64,000 bases of DNA from Desulfuromonadales bacterium (GTDB lineage: Bacteria; Desulfobacterota; Desulfuromonadia; Desulfuromonadales; BM103): NCBI GenBank assembly GCA_014860225.1, contig JACZKE010000052.1, forward strand, positions 310,001-374,000, read 5' to 3'. Shown piece by piece: positions 1-11,277 of the stretch (position 1 is its first letter; each line of letters begins with the position of its first letter). Under the pieces are notes generated by a model. It saw only the letters and a list, made by a program, of their open reading frames with translations. It searched no databases and was not told the DNA's origin. Position numbers and translations under genes: made by a program.

Positions 1-931
1 AGATGGTCTGTCCCGCATGGCCATATTTGAGACTGTTGTCGACCAGCGCAGAAAAGATGATTTTTACAGCCAGTCGACTGAGGTTAACAGTGGCTTGTTT
101 TGTCGTGACCGAGCAGCGTAATTGCATACATTTCTCACGGGCCGGTGCGCTGTAGACTTTGATAATCTCAGCAATCAGATCCTCAATCGGGAAATGTTCA
201 TACTCCAGAGACAATCGGCCATCTTCCATCTGGCGGATAAGCAGAACCTCTTCTGCAAGGGTCGACAGGTAGTTTGAGCTTCGAAAGATGGCGTCCATGC
301 AGATGCCGGCATGCTTGCCGTCAAGGCCTGCGTGCAGAAGATCTGCAAAGCCATTGAGAATCAGCAATTGATTGCGCAGTTCATGGAACATCAGATGATA
401 CATGTCTGGAAATTGGTTCTCTCTGTTGATCATTGATTTCAAACGAACTTCCAGTGCCACGGTCTGCTGGCGACGACGGACAAGATTGCCAGCGTGCAGT
501 ATGACTTCACGAATTGAATATGGTTTCGGCAGAAAGATGTCGGCCCCGATTTCGAGGCCACGATATTTGTCTTCTTGTGCACCCAGTGCGGTCAGCATGA
601 TCACTGGAATGCCGGCAAAGCCGGGATCCGGATGCTGACGCAACAACCGGCAGACCTCCCAGCCGTCGAGGTCCGGCAACATGATGTCGAGGAGGACCAG
701 ATCGGGCTGTTCGCTGCCAATGATGCGACAGGCCGATAGTCCGTCTTCTGCTCGCAATACACTTAATCCCGCTTTCTGCAGTGAATGCGCGAGCGGTTCC
801 AGAATTTCCGGTTCATCTTCGACGATTAGGACCTTGCCGGAGTCGTAAATGGCAGCCTCTGGCGGGGCCTGTGTTTCAGTGGTTGCCTGCCCGATGTTCT
901 CGTTCCCTGCTCTTTGCGAAAGATTATCCAT
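1..931 (-). CDS. Hybrid response regulator/sensor histidine kinase (N-terminal REC domain followed by HisKA/HATPase-like region), partial at window start
   Basis: Reverse-strand translation from ATG at 931 gives VLIVEDEPEILEPLAHSLQKAGLSVLRAEDG...DLVLLDIMLPDLDGWEVC...IPVIMLTALG...KPYS, then NQLLILNGFADLL...DNSLKYGHAGQTI; runs off the left edge. Confidence 0.85.
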   Translation of the reverse strand, partial: MDNLSQRAGNENIGQATTETQAPPEAAIYDSGKVLIVEDEPEILEPLAHSLQKAGLSVLRAEDGLSACRIIGSEQPDLVLLDIMLPDLDGWEVCRLLRQHPDPGFAGIPVIMLTALGAQEDKYRGLEIGADIFLPKPYSIREVILHAGNLVRRRQQTVALEVRLKSMINRENQFPDMYHLMFHELRNQLLILNGFADLLHAGLDGKHAGICMDAIFRSSNYLSTLAEEVLLIRQMEDGRLSLEYEHFPIEDLIAEIIKVYSAPAREKCMQLRCSVTTKQATVNLSRLAVKIIFSALVDNSLKYGHAGQTI

Positions 932-1286
932 TTTTGAGCATCCCTATAAGCTTGCTGGCTGCATTACAGGTGTGGCGGTAGTTGATGACGCCGATGGCCG
1001 ACAGGCAAGCGATCAGCAGAATGAGCATTATGTAAATCATCGTAGAACCTCCTCTCCGGATTTTTCATGTTCCATGATCTTCGGGCGATATTTGGATTTG
1101 ATTAAGGGGGGTTTCTGATTGTGTTAGAGCATGTCCCGCTTAATTTCCCGGATAGACAGGATGCCGTTCCGCAAATGGAGCCCATCGATGTTTGCAGGAA
1201 GCTATCGCCACTCTAACCTGGACATAACAGGAACGTCTTATCGTGGCATGCAAAGAGATTGAAAAACTCAAGACAAAGGATGAAAT

Positions 1287-1742
1287 ATGTACAAGGACGC
1301 AATAAAAGATGTCACGGGCATCTGTTTCGAAACGGTATGTCGGGCTCTGCTCAGTCTGCTCCTGCTGGTGATTCTTGCCGGCATGGCCTACGGCGTGGCC
1401 CGCACAGCACTGGATCTGTTCTCTGCCACCGGAGATATGCTGACCGGCTCTGGTTTGCATGAAGCCCTGAAGCAATTGGTGGTCAACGTGTTGATGGTTC
1501 TAGCCGTGGTCGAGCTGTTCCGCACGGTTAAAGCGTACTTCAGTGAAGGGCGAGTCAAGGTCACCTATATCATCGATACCGTGCTGGTTGTGGTGATTAC
1601 CGAAATCATGGGGTTCTGGTACATGGAAGTCGAAGTGGAGCGGGTTGGTTTGGCGATTGCCCTGGTCGTGGCGCTGATGGGGGTGCGCATCATGGCCATT
1701 CGGTTTTCGCCAAAAAGGCGCGAGTTGATGGAAGGTCTCTAG
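1287..1742 (+). CDS. PsiE-like phosphate-starvation-inducible family membrane protein
   Basis: 151-aa protein with several TM segments and PsiE-like pattern (VVELFRTVKAYF..RVKVTYIIDTVLVVVITEIM). Confidence 0.7.
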   Translation: MYKDAIKDVTGICFETVCRALLSLLLLVILAGMAYGVARTALDLFSATGDMLTGSGLHEALKQLVVNVLMVLAVVELFRTVKAYFSEGRVKVTYIIDTVLVVVITEIMGFWYMEVEVERVGLAIALVVALMGVRIMAIRFSPKRRELMEGL

Positions 1743-2103
1743 CAGTCTTTCGGTCAGGTGACATAATTCTTAATGTGAAGCTGAATTCACATCCTGTGGA
1801 TTTGGGAATATACACCTGGAATTCCCCGTCCATCATTGATGCACTCGCAAAAACTCATGAGATGGCTAAGCAAAAATTTCATCCTACAAGGCTTGGTGTT
1901 TTTTCAGGGGCGAAGGCATACATCTGGTCTGTCGAGGTCCTGAAAAAACGCCATAACGCCGTAGGGAGGACTTTTTGCGACGCCATCATCATTGACAAAC
2001 ACCGCTTTTCTGATCAAATAAAGTCAAGCCGCGTCAAATTAAAAAACTTTATTTCGTGTTCTCTTTCGGCTCGATGGATGGATCGAAGCAAAGGAGATTC
2101 CCG

Positions 2104-3852
2104 ATGCAGGATCCAGTCTCAAGCCGGTCGGATTCACCCCTCAATTACCAGGAACTCTACCTTCGTACCCCGGTGATGATGCACTCCATCGATTCATCCG
2201 GTCGGCTGGTCACTGTAAGCGATTTCTGGCTCGAGGTGCTTGGTTATCACCGCGAGGAGGTCATCGGCCGACTGCTCATCGATTTTTTTACCGAATCATC
2301 CCGCATTTTCGCTAAAGAAATCGCGCTGCCCCGTTTTTTTCGACTCGGCAAGGTAAAAGAAGTCCCCTATCAGATGGTCAAGAAAAACGGCGAGGTGCTC
2401 GACGTGCTGGTCTCGGCCAGTTCTGAGTGTTCCGCTGATGGCGCCGTCTGCTACAGCATGGCCGGCATCGTCGATGTCACCCAACGCAAGAAGGCCGAGG
2501 AAGAAGCTCAACGTCTTGCGCATTTCGATTCCCTGACCGGACAACCAAATCGTTACCTGCTTATGGATCGCCTGGAACATGCCTTAGCCCAGGCTGACCG
2601 CGAGGGACACAAGGTCGGAGTCATGTTTGTCGATCTTGACCGGTTCAAATGGGTCAATGACACTCTTGGCCATGCCGCCGGCGACACCCTGCTGAAGATG
2701 GTGGCGGCGCGACTGCAGGGATGCGTTCGCAAGGCAGACACGGTGGCCCGGTTCGGTGGCGATGAATTTGTCGTGCTGCTCTACGGATTCGACGACGAGG
2801 ATGAACCCAGTTCCTTTGCCCGTCGTTTCCTCGATGCACTCAACGAGCCGATTATTCTGCAGGGGATCGAGCTTTCCAACAGTGCCAGCATCGGCATTGC
2901 TCTTTATCCCCTGGATGGCAGGGACGCGGGCAGCCTGCTGAGTAATGCCGACGCTGCCATGTATAGGGCCAAGGAGTTGGGGCGAAACACTTACAAGTTC
3001 TTTTCCCCCTGGATGAATGCCCGTGTCACGGAAAAGCTGGGCATGGAAAATCGCTTACGCAATGCCCTGAAGGCGGGGGAACTGTTTCTCGAGTATCAGC
3101 CACAACTCGATTTGCGCAATTGTCGGGTAACAGGTTTCGAGGCTTTGGTCCGTTGGCGTGACCCACAGGAAGGGCTGATCCCGCCGGCCAGGTTCATCCC
3201 GATTGCAGAGGAAACCGGACTGATCTACCCCCTCGGCGAATGGATTCTGCGCTCCGCTTGTGAGCAGGCGCGTGCATGGCAGCGTTCCGGCTACCAGTCG
3301 GTGCGCATCGCCGTCAACGTTTCCCCCAAACAGCTCCAGCGCTATGATTTCATAGAAATGGTCGAAACAATCCTGGCGGAGACCGGCCTGCCTGCGGACT
3401 GCCTGGAAATTGAAATGACGGAAAGCATGATCATGGCCAATATCCAGGAGGCCATCACTACGCTGACGGATCTCAAAGTGCGGCATATCCACTTGGCCAT
3501 AGACGATTTCGGTACCGGCCACTCTTCTCTTGTCTATCTGAAGCACTTCCCTTTCGACCGGGTCAAGATCGCCAAGGAGTTTATCCGTGCTATTCCCGAT
3601 GATGCCGATGACATGGCCATAGTCCACGCCATCCTGGTAATGGCCAACATCCTCAAGCTCGACGTGATCGCTGAAGGAGTCGAGAAACGTTCTCAACTCG
3701 ATTTTCTGCGAGGACGGCACTGCAACGACATGCAGGGATTCTACTTTTCCCCGCCGATGTCTGCCGGGGAGATGACCGGTTTCCTCAGGCAGGGGGGGAG
3801 CGGCAACCGGATTTGCCCGTACAACAGCCTGCTGCCTCTGGCTGTACATTAG
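2104..3852 (+). CDS. PAS-GGDEF-EAL domain protein (c-di-GMP turnover)
   Basis: FGGDEF motif, EALVRW motif, PAS-like N-terminus; AAGGAG upstream of ATG 2104 (ORF track start 2056 is probably too early). Confidence 0.92.
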   Translation: MQDPVSSRSDSPLNYQELYLRTPVMMHSIDSSGRLVTVSDFWLEVLGYHREEVIGRLLIDFFTESSRIFAKEIALPRFFRLGKVKEVPYQMVKKNGEVLDVLVSASSECSADGAVCYSMAGIVDVTQRKKAEEEAQRLAHFDSLTGQPNRYLLMDRLEHALAQADREGHKVGVMFVDLDRFKWVNDTLGHAAGDTLLKMVAARLQGCVRKADTVARFGGDEFVVLLYGFDDEDEPSSFARRFLDALNEPIILQGIELSNSASIGIALYPLDGRDAGSLLSNADAAMYRAKELGRNTYKFFSPWMNARVTEKLGMENRLRNALKAGELFLEYQPQLDLRNCRVTGFEALVRWRDPQEGLIPPARFIPIAEETGLIYPLGEWILRSACEQARAWQRSGYQSVRIAVNVSPKQLQRYDFIEMVETILAETGLPADCLEIEMTESMIMANIQEAITTLTDLKVRHIHLAIDDFGTGHSSLVYLKHFPFDRVKIAKEFIRAIPDDADDMAIVHAILVMANILKLDVIAEGVEKRSQLDFLRGRHCNDMQGFYFSPPMSAGEMTGFLRQGGSGNRICPYNSLLPLAVH

Positions 3853-4311
3853 TTTTCGTCCGGAAATGGTCCTTTTCCGCAACCTCTGCCTCAATCGGCG
3901 GATTTGATTGTGCTCCGTAAAGGACTACGCCTCCGCTCAAGTCCTTGATTTCCTTGACCTTGCGAAAAATTGATCGTTTACGGATCGAAAACTGTTCCTG
4001 TGTTCTCCGGAGTTTCCATCTGGAAACGAGTTGTAAAGTATTTTCAGGTTTCAGGCTCAAAGCATGGAACTAAGCAAAGGTTGCTAACCTATTGATTTTT
4101 TTTAAACTTACGGTCTCTTTTGCAGCTTTTGGTGAGGAATATTCTTAACTAACATGTAGAATACTCTTCAAGTTGAGTCGGATGACACCCTGGGGTCAAC
4201 GGAAAGGCCTGGAAATCCGACGATCAGAGCTTTGGCATGGAAAATGGATTAATAACCGCCGAGCACCATGACGTTCAAGCAGTCACAAAACCTTTTTTGG
4301 GGAGATTAGAT

Positions 4312-5631
4312 ATGGCTCCGAGATTTCTGGCTCTTTTTCTGTTGCTCTACCTGACGACCCTGTCCGCCGGTCCGGTGTCAGGAGGGCAGGCAGATGTTTC
4401 GAACCTGGAGCTATTGGTTGCGGAGGGCCTGGCGGCCAATCCTGATCTGGCTGCCGCTAAAGCCCGTTGGCAACAAGCCACCTATAAATCACCCCAGGTC
4501 GGCAGCCTGATGGACCCGGTCCTCTCCTTTAGTCTCAGCAATTACCCCAGAGATACCTTGTCGAGTTCAGACACACCCATGACTGGAAATGAAGTAAGGC
4601 TGGCACAAGCGTTCCCGTTCCCGGGTAAACTGGGCAACCGGTCTGCGCTTGCCAGTGAAGAAGCCCGCTGGTTTGAGGCTGTCTATCAGGATAAACAACT
4701 GCAGATTGCCCGCAAGATCAAGGATACCTGGTACCGGCTCTATTTCCAGGAGCAGGCTATTATCGTAACGGAACGTAACATGGCGCTGGTCGATGACATC
4801 ATCCGCCTGACGGAAGTTCGTTACGAAACCGGCTCCGGATTGCAGCAGGATGTCCTTAAGGCACAGGTGCAAAGGTCTCGGCTCATGGAACGACTGATGT
4901 CTTTGCGCCAACAACGCACTGTTGTCCAGTCTGAACTTAACCGTCTGCTGAACCGACCCTCTGGCGGGACTTATGTCGTTCCCGAGGAGCTTGAGCTGCT
5001 GACAATAGAGCCAAATCTGGAAACCTTCCAGCGTGCCGGCAGTGAAAAACGGCCTATGATGAGTGCTTACCAGTCATTAATCAAACGCTATCGCTATCAG
5101 AATAAGTTAGCGGAACTCAATGATTACCCTGACATGACTGTCTTTGCCAGCTGGCGTTTCCGGGACGATGCTCTGGCCGACGGCGGCACTGATTTCGTGA
5201 GCGCCGGGATCAGTGTCAACCTGCCGGTTTACCGCGACAAAAGGCGCGCCGAGAAAGCGGAAGCAGCAGCGGCGATACGTATGGCAGAGCGACAAGCGGA
5301 AGATTTCCGCAACAGTGTCGCGGAGTCACTGCAGAATGCCTATGCACGCATGCAAGAGACCCATCAGCAAACAGAACTCTACCGGGAGGGAATTATTCCA
5401 CAGACCAGCCAGAACTTCCAGGCGGCCCTGGGCTCTTATCAGGTCGGCAAGCTTGAATTCATCAGCCTGCTTGATGCCCTGATGACAACCTATCAGGCGG
5501 AAATGGAATATTACCGTGTCAGCTCCGAATACATGCGGAGCCTGGCCTGGCTGGAGGCCGAATCGACTCTGCCGTTAATCGGCCCGCCGTTGCAAGATGT
5601 TGATCTGCAGACATCTGACTTCAGCAAATAA
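4312..5631 (+). CDS. TolC/CusC-like outer-membrane efflux protein
   Basis: Signal peptide then OEP-family repeats (NPDLAAAKARWQQA); first gene of an RND efflux operon. Confidence 0.85.
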   Translation: MAPRFLALFLLLYLTTLSAGPVSGGQADVSNLELLVAEGLAANPDLAAAKARWQQATYKSPQVGSLMDPVLSFSLSNYPRDTLSSSDTPMTGNEVRLAQAFPFPGKLGNRSALASEEARWFEAVYQDKQLQIARKIKDTWYRLYFQEQAIIVTERNMALVDDIIRLTEVRYETGSGLQQDVLKAQVQRSRLMERLMSLRQQRTVVQSELNRLLNRPSGGTYVVPEELELLTIEPNLETFQRAGSEKRPMMSAYQSLIKRYRYQNKLAELNDYPDMTVFASWRFRDDALADGGTDFVSAGISVNLPVYRDKRRAEKAEAAAAIRMAERQAEDFRNSVAESLQNAYARMQETHQQTELYREGIIPQTSQNFQAALGSYQVGKLEFISLLDALMTTYQAEMEYYRVSSEYMRSLAWLEAESTLPLIGPPLQDVDLQTSDFSK

Positions 5632-5660
5632 ACAGGTAAACAGTGAGTTTCGAGGACATC

Positions 5661-7196
5661 ATGAGTAAAAGCAAACGTTCAACCTGGATCATCGCCCTGG
5701 TCAGCATTACCTTTGCCCTTGGCCTCAGCCTGGCTTTGACAGGTTGCAACAGCGACACTCCGGTCTCCGACACAGATCAGGCAACGCCGGCCCCTGTCGA
5801 GACAACCGAACAACCGGTCCAGCAGTATACATGCGGTATGCACCCGATGATCATTACCGATGAGCCCGGACAGTGCCCAATCTGCGGTATGGATCTGACA
5901 CCATTAAAATCAACAGGAGGTTCGGCTTCAGCAAAGCCTGCCGGTGAGCGCAAGATCAAGTACTGGGTAGCTCCCATGGATCCGACCTACATTCGCGACG
6001 AGCCGGGCAAGTCCCCGATGGGGATGGATCTTGTCCCGGTCTATGAAGATCAAGCCGCCACGGGCTCGACTATTTCCATTGACCCGGTAACCTCGCAGAA
6101 TATGGGAGTCCGCGTGTCACCGGTTGTGCGCAAAGACTTGAGCCGGACGGTCAGTACGGTTGGCCTGGTGGCTTACGAAGAGTCAAAGCAGTTTTCCATA
6201 AACAGTAAAATCGACGGCTGGGTAGAGCGTCTCTATGCCAGTGAAACTGGGCAATTCGTCAAAAAAGGTTCGCCTTTGCTGGAAATCTACAGCCCGGCCC
6301 TGGTCAGCGCCCAGGAGGAGTTCCTGCTGGCCCGCAACAACAGTGTCTCGCTCGCCCATTCGCAATTCCCTTCGATCGCAGAGGGGGCCAGTCGCCTGCT
6401 TGAAGCTTCGCGGAGGCGACTTAAGCTCTGGGACATCAGTGACCGGCAGATCGCCCGCCTGGAAAAAACCGGTGAAGTGGCCAAAAACCTGACGCTGTAT
6501 GCTCCTTATGACGGCATCGTAACCATGAAAATGGTTAAGGAAGGGCAGTTCATCAAGGGTGGCATGGAGATGTTGATCCTTTCCGACATCTCGAAAGTCT
6601 GGGTGTACGCCGATATCTATGAATATGAGCTACCCTGGGTCAAGGTCGGACAGAAGGCCAGGATCACTCTGCCTTATGTCGGCAGTGAGCCGATCGAGAG
6701 TGAAGTCAGCTATATCTACCCATTTGTCGAGGCGAAGACCCGCACTGTCAAGGCCCGTTTCGACATCGACAACCCCGATTTCACCCTGAAGCCGGACATG
6801 TATGTCAACGTTCGGCTCGCATCGGAATCGGTGAAAAACGCCCTGAGCGTTCCTGTTGAAGCGGTTCTGCATTCCGGCGAGAAGCAGACGGTTTTTGTTG
6901 CTCTCGGCGACGGCAAATTCGAACCGCGTCAGGTCAAAACCGGGGTGCAGAATGACTTGGGAGATATTGAGATTGTGCAGGGATTGCTCGAAGGTGAAGA
7001 GGTCGTCACCAGTGCCCAGTTTATGCTCGACTCGGAGAGCAAGCTGCGCGAGGCGATTGCCAAGATGCTGGAACCGAAGACGTCTCCTGAGTCGTCCGTC
7101 CGGGAGCAGGGAGGCGACGAGAACATTGATGATCTGTTTACAGACGATCAGCCCGCAGACCAGACCGAAGACAATCTTGATGATCTGTTCAAGTAA
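5661..7196 (+). CDS. CusB/CzcB-type RND periplasmic adaptor with heavy-metal-binding domain
   Basis: YTCGMHPMIITDEPGQCPICGMDL metal-binding motif, lipoprotein-like N-terminus, HlyD-like core (LYAPYDGIVTMKMVKEGQFIKGG); GAGG upstream of ATG 5661. Confidence 0.88.
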   Translation: MSKSKRSTWIIALVSITFALGLSLALTGCNSDTPVSDTDQATPAPVETTEQPVQQYTCGMHPMIITDEPGQCPICGMDLTPLKSTGGSASAKPAGERKIKYWVAPMDPTYIRDEPGKSPMGMDLVPVYEDQAATGSTISIDPVTSQNMGVRVSPVVRKDLSRTVSTVGLVAYEESKQFSINSKIDGWVERLYASETGQFVKKGSPLLEIYSPALVSAQEEFLLARNNSVSLAHSQFPSIAEGASRLLEASRRRLKLWDISDRQIARLEKTGEVAKNLTLYAPYDGIVTMKMVKEGQFIKGGMEMLILSDISKVWVYADIYEYELPWVKVGQKARITLPYVGSEPIESEVSYIYPFVEAKTRTVKARFDIDNPDFTLKPDMYVNVRLASESVKNALSVPVEAVLHSGEKQTVFVALGDGKFEPRQVKTGVQNDLGDIEIVQGLLEGEEVVTSAQFMLDSESKLREAIAKMLEPKTSPESSVREQGGDENIDDLFTDDQPADQTEDNLDDLFK

Positions 7197-7238
7197 ACCG
7201 GCAGATGCCAAGACATTCTTTGCGGATAAGGGGCTGAC

Positions 7239-10200
7239 ATGCTAGAGAAAATCATCGATTGGTCGATCCATAATAAATTTTTAGTGGTCATGCTGACAGT
7301 GTTCATCGTTATCGGTGGCACCTATACCATGTTTAACACTCCGATTGATGCGATCCCCGATCTTTCCGATGTGCAGGTGATCATCTTTACCGAGTATCCG
7401 GGGCAGGCCCCACAGGTCGTTGAAGACCAGATCACCTACCCGCTGACAACCCAGATGCTGGCCGTTCCCGGAGCGAAAACCGTACGCGGCTATTCCTTCT
7501 TCGGCCTGTCGTTCGTGTATATCATTTTCGACGACGGCACTGACCTCTACTGGGCCCGTTCGCGGGTGCTTGAATACCTTAACTATGCGGCCGGCCGCCT
7601 GCCCACCGGAGTGACACCAAGCCTTGGCCCGGATGCGACCGGAGTCGGCTGGGTCTATGAATACGTTCTGGAAAGTGACCGCCACAATCTCCAGGAACTT
7701 CGTTCGATACAAGACTGGTTTCTGCGCTACGAGCTGACCAGCGTCAAGGGCGTTGCGGAAGTTGCTGCTGTCGGCGGTTATGTCAAACAGTACCAGGTCG
7801 AAGTCGACCCGGACCGGCTGCTGGCCTACCATCTCACCATCCCGCAGATCAAAAAAGCGATCCAGCGATCCAACAATGATGTCGGCGGACGCTTGATCGA
7901 GATGGCCGAGACCGAATTCATGGTGCGAGGCCTGGGTTACCTGCAGTCGATTCAGGACATCGAGAGCGTTGTCGTCGGAACCGACAGCCGTGGCACGCCG
8001 ATCCAGGTACGCGATCTGGCACGAGTGACCATCGGCCCTGAGTTGCGGCGGGGTCTGGCCGAACTGGATGGTGAGGGGGAAGTGGTCGGCGGGGTGGTCA
8101 TCATGCGGGTCGGTGAGAACGCCCTCGATACCATAGCGGCAGTCAAAGCCAAACTGGAGCAACTCAAACAGGGTCTTCCCGAGGGCGTAAGCATTAAGAC
8201 GGTCTACGACCGCTCCGGGCTGATCGAGCGCGCGGTTGATACGCTCACAGAGAAGCTGATCGAGGAAAGTATTATCGTGGCCATTGTCACGGCTCTGTTC
8301 CTGTTCCATTTTTCCAGTGCCCTGGTGGCGATCGTCACTCTGCCGATTGCGATCCTGTTTGCGTTCATCATTATGTATTTCCAGGGCATCAACGCCAACA
8401 TCATGAGCCTTGGCGGCATTGCCATCGCCATCGGCGCCATGATCGACGCGGCGATCATCATGATCGAGAATGCCCACAAGCACCTCGAGCGTGATCGCGG
8501 CAAGTTGCCGCACTGGGAGATCATTGCCAATTCCTCGAAAGAAGTGGGGCCTGCGCTCTTTTACTCACTGCTGGTCATCACCGTCTCGTTCTTGCCGGTT
8601 TTTGCCCTCGGTGAACAATCGGGGCGGATGTTCAAGCCGTTGGCCTACACCAAGACCTATGCCATGGCCGGCGCAGCACTGCTGTCAGTCACCCTGGTGC
8701 CGGTGTTGATGGGCTGGTTCATCCGGGGGAAAATCCCTGATGAAGCCAAAAACCCGATCAACCGCATCATGATCCGTCTTTATCATCCGGTGGTCGATTT
8801 TGTCCTCAAGTGGCGCTGGTCGGTATTGATTGTTGCGCTGGCGATTACCCTGACCAGCATCATCCCGCTGAAGAGGATGGGCAGCGAATTCATGCCGCCG
8901 CTCTATGAGGGGGATCTGCTCTACATGCCGACCACTTTGCCGGGGATCTCGATTACCAAGGCAAAGGAGTTGTTGCAGCAGACCGACCGTATCATCGGGC
9001 AGTTCCCCGAGGTGCATCATGTCTTCGGCAAGGTCGGCCGGGCAGAAACCGCCACCGATCCGGCACCCTTGTCCATGCTTGAAACGACTATCATGCTCAA
9101 GCCGGAAGACGAGTGGCGAACGATCCCCAGAGAGCGTTTCTACAGCAGCTGGTCCGATTCCTGGGAGCTGCCCAAAAAACCGCTGCGCTGGATTTGGCCC
9201 GAAGAGTCGACCATCACCATTGAGGAATTAAAGACCGAGTTGAATGAGTCCATTCAGTTTCCCGGATTGACCAACGCCTGGACCATGCCGATCAAGACCC
9301 GGATTGATATGCTGGCGACCGGTATCAAGACACCGGTCGGCATCAAGATCATGGGCGATGATTTAGAAGTCCTGTCAGCGCTCGGTGAAGAGATCGAGGC
9401 GATTGTCAGGGACATCCCCGGGACGTTGAGCGCGTTTTCCGAACGGGTGGTCGGTGGCAACTATCTGGACTTCGACATTGACCGCGAGGCCGTGGCGCGT
9501 TACGGCCTGACCGTCGGTGACGTTCAGGACATCATCAAGAGCGCCATCGGCGGCATGAACGTCACCCAGACGGTTGAGGGGCTGGAGCGTTATTCGGTCA
9601 ACATCCGCTACCAGCGTGACTATCGCAACGATCTGCAGTCGTTGAAACGTGTGCTGATCCCGATTGCCGGCGGCAAGCACATCCCGATTTCCCAGGTTGC
9701 TGAAATCCGTATAAAAAAAGGACCTCCGGGCATCAAGAGTGAGAACGCCCGGCGCACGGCCTGGATCTATGTCGATCTCAAAGGCACTGATGTCGGCACC
9801 TATGTTGCCAACGCTCAGAAAGTTATCGCTGAGAAAATCACCCTGCCGGCCGGCTACAATATCGTCTGGAGCGGTTCGTATGAATACATGCAGGCGGCGG
9901 CGGCCAAGCTGAGAGTGGTCATTCCTCTGACCTTGCTGGTCATCCTCGTCATCATTTACATGAATACCAAGAGCCTGATCAAAACAGGGATCATCTTTCT
10001 CGCCCTGCCGCTGTCACTGGTCGGCTGCTTCTGGTTTCTCTATCTGCTCGGCTACAACACCTCTGTGGCGGTCTGGGTCGGGGTCATTGCCCTGGCCGGG
10101 ATTTCGGCCGAAACTGGGGTGGTGATGCTGCTCTATCTCGACCTGGCCTACGAACTCTGGGTGAAAAACGGCCGGATGCAGAACTTCGGCGACCTCACTC

Positions 10201-10463
10201 AGGCAATTCATCACGGTGCCGTCAAACGTATTCGCCCCAAGGTCATGACCATCTGCGTCATCATCGCTGGCCTGGTGCCGATCATGTGGAGCCACGGTGC
10301 AGGTGCCGATGTCATGAAACGTATTGCTGCACCGATGGTCGGCGGCGTGATCACCTCGGGCCTGATGGAGTTGCTGGTTTTTCCGGTCATTTATTTCATG
10401 TGGCGTGGGTTGAAACTGAAACGTGATATCGAGCCGACATCAACACAGGAGATCCACGAATAA
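7239..10463 (+). CDS. CusA/CzcA-family heavy-metal RND efflux pump
   Basis: 1074 aa; DAIPDLSDVQVIIFTEYPGQAPQVVEDQITYPL and other HME-RND signatures. Confidence 0.95.
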   Translation: MLEKIIDWSIHNKFLVVMLTVFIVIGGTYTMFNTPIDAIPDLSDVQVIIFTEYPGQAPQVVEDQITYPLTTQMLAVPGAKTVRGYSFFGLSFVYIIFDDGTDLYWARSRVLEYLNYAAGRLPTGVTPSLGPDATGVGWVYEYVLESDRHNLQELRSIQDWFLRYELTSVKGVAEVAAVGGYVKQYQVEVDPDRLLAYHLTIPQIKKAIQRSNNDVGGRLIEMAETEFMVRGLGYLQSIQDIESVVVGTDSRGTPIQVRDLARVTIGPELRRGLAELDGEGEVVGGVVIMRVGENALDTIAAVKAKLEQLKQGLPEGVSIKTVYDRSGLIERAVDTLTEKLIEESIIVAIVTALFLFHFSSALVAIVTLPIAILFAFIIMYFQGINANIMSLGGIAIAIGAMIDAAIIMIENAHKHLERDRGKLPHWEIIANSSKEVGPALFYSLLVITVSFLPVFALGEQSGRMFKPLAYTKTYAMAGAALLSVTLVPVLMGWFIRGKIPDEAKNPINRIMIRLYHPVVDFVLKWRWSVLIVALAITLTSIIPLKRMGSEFMPPLYEGDLLYMPTTLPGISITKAKELLQQTDRIIGQFPEVHHVFGKVGRAETATDPAPLSMLETTIMLKPEDEWRTIPRERFYSSWSDSWELPKKPLRWIWPEESTITIEELKTELNESIQFPGLTNAWTMPIKTRIDMLATGIKTPVGIKIMGDDLEVLSALGEEIEAIVRDIPGTLSAFSERVVGGNYLDFDIDREAVARYGLTVGDVQDIIKSAIGGMNVTQTVEGLERYSVNIRYQRDYRNDLQSLKRVLIPIAGGKHIPISQVAEIRIKKGPPGIKSENARRTAWIYVDLKGTDVGTYVANAQKVIAEKITLPAGYNIVWSGSYEYMQAAAAKLRVVIPLTLLVILVIIYMNTKSLIKTGIIFLALPLSLVGCFWFLYLLGYNTSVAVWVGVIALAGISAETGVVMLLYLDLAYELWVKNGRMQNFGDLTQAIHHGAVKRIRPKVMTICVIIAGLVPIMWSHGAGADVMKRIAAPMVGGVITSGLMELLVFPVIYFMWRGLKLKRDIEPTSTQEIHE

Positions 10464-10570
10464 TTACGAAATAAGCCGGTAACCCCAAATAACGGAGAAC
10501 TTTCTCTGTAAAACATGTCCCGGATTCAAGTTGAAAGTGTTCACCCGAAACTTCAGACAGCACATGCAGA

Positions 10571-10607
10571 GTTTTCGTCCGGAAACGGTCCTTTTCCGGA
10601 CGAAAAC
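10571..10607. repeat. Perfect 15-bp inverted repeat hairpin; copy of a dispersed TTTTCGTCCGGAAA-CGGTCC-TTTTCCGGACGAAAA element
   Basis: GTTTTCGTCCGGAAA / loop CGGTCCT / TTTCCGGACGAAAAC; related copies at 3852-3879 and 17785-17818. Confidence 0.8.
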
Positions 10608-10821
10608 TAACTAAACTCTTCATACTCCTCATACATTTTCCCAGACCCTGCCGCTCTTCTTGCATTTTCCTGAAAACGCGATAAATGGATAGTAAGAAAA
10701 CATGCAAAGAAAAGCAGGCTCAGCAGAACCCGCTTTTTAACATGGCTAGCCTGCACAAGAGCCATCCTGGCCTGTGCGTTTTTCCATGCAACGCAACATC
10801 TTTCCAGAGAAGGAGAAGAAA

Positions 10822-11277
10822 ATGAAAAAAAATGCTTGGCATTTCGGTCTGCTGGCTGCCCTTTTGATTCTGCCTGCCTGCGATAGACAAGAGGAACCGC
10901 CCAAAGAACCTGCTGCCGTACCACAACAGCAGGTTCAACCCGTCCAGCCGCCAATGACCTCTGAACAGGCGATGCCTCCCTCCGGGGCCATGCCCATGGC
11001 CGAATCAATGGCCAAGGGTGACATAGCTGTCGGCGAGAAGGTCTACAACCAGGCCTGCAGTTCCTGCCATGACGAAGGGATCTCCGGTGCTCCCAAGATC
11101 GGCGACAGTGCGGCCTGGGCTGAGCGCATTGCCAAAGGGATGGAGGCTCTGAACAAAAACTCCATCAACGGCTTCACGGGTGAAACCGGCATGATGCCCG
11201 CCAAGGGTGGATTCTCTGCCCTGAGTGACGACGAGGTCAAAGCCGCGGTGGAGTATATGGTGTCGCAGAGCAAGTAG
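10822..11277 (+). CDS. Exported c-type (class I, c5-like) cytochrome
   Basis: Lipoprotein-type signal (LLAALLILPACD), CSSCH heme motif, GMMPAKGGFSALSDDEVKAAVEYM; GAAGGAG upstream of ATG 10822. Confidence 0.85.
   Translation: MKKNAWHFGLLAALLILPACDRQEEPPKEPAAVPQQQVQPVQPPMTSEQAMPPSGAMPMAESMAKGDIAVGEKVYNQACSSCHDEGISGAPKIGDSAAWAERIAKGMEALNKNSINGFTGETGMMPAKGGFSALSDDEVKAAVEYMVSQSK

Noticed and set aside
3055-3894. 279-aa minus-strand ORF opposite the EAL domain
   Set aside because: Shadow of the clear GGDEF-EAL gene
7281-8513. 410-aa minus-strand ORF opposite the CusA gene
   Set aside because: Antisense shadow ORF of a high-GC coding gene; His/Asp-rich, no recognisable domain; the CusA reading is far stronger
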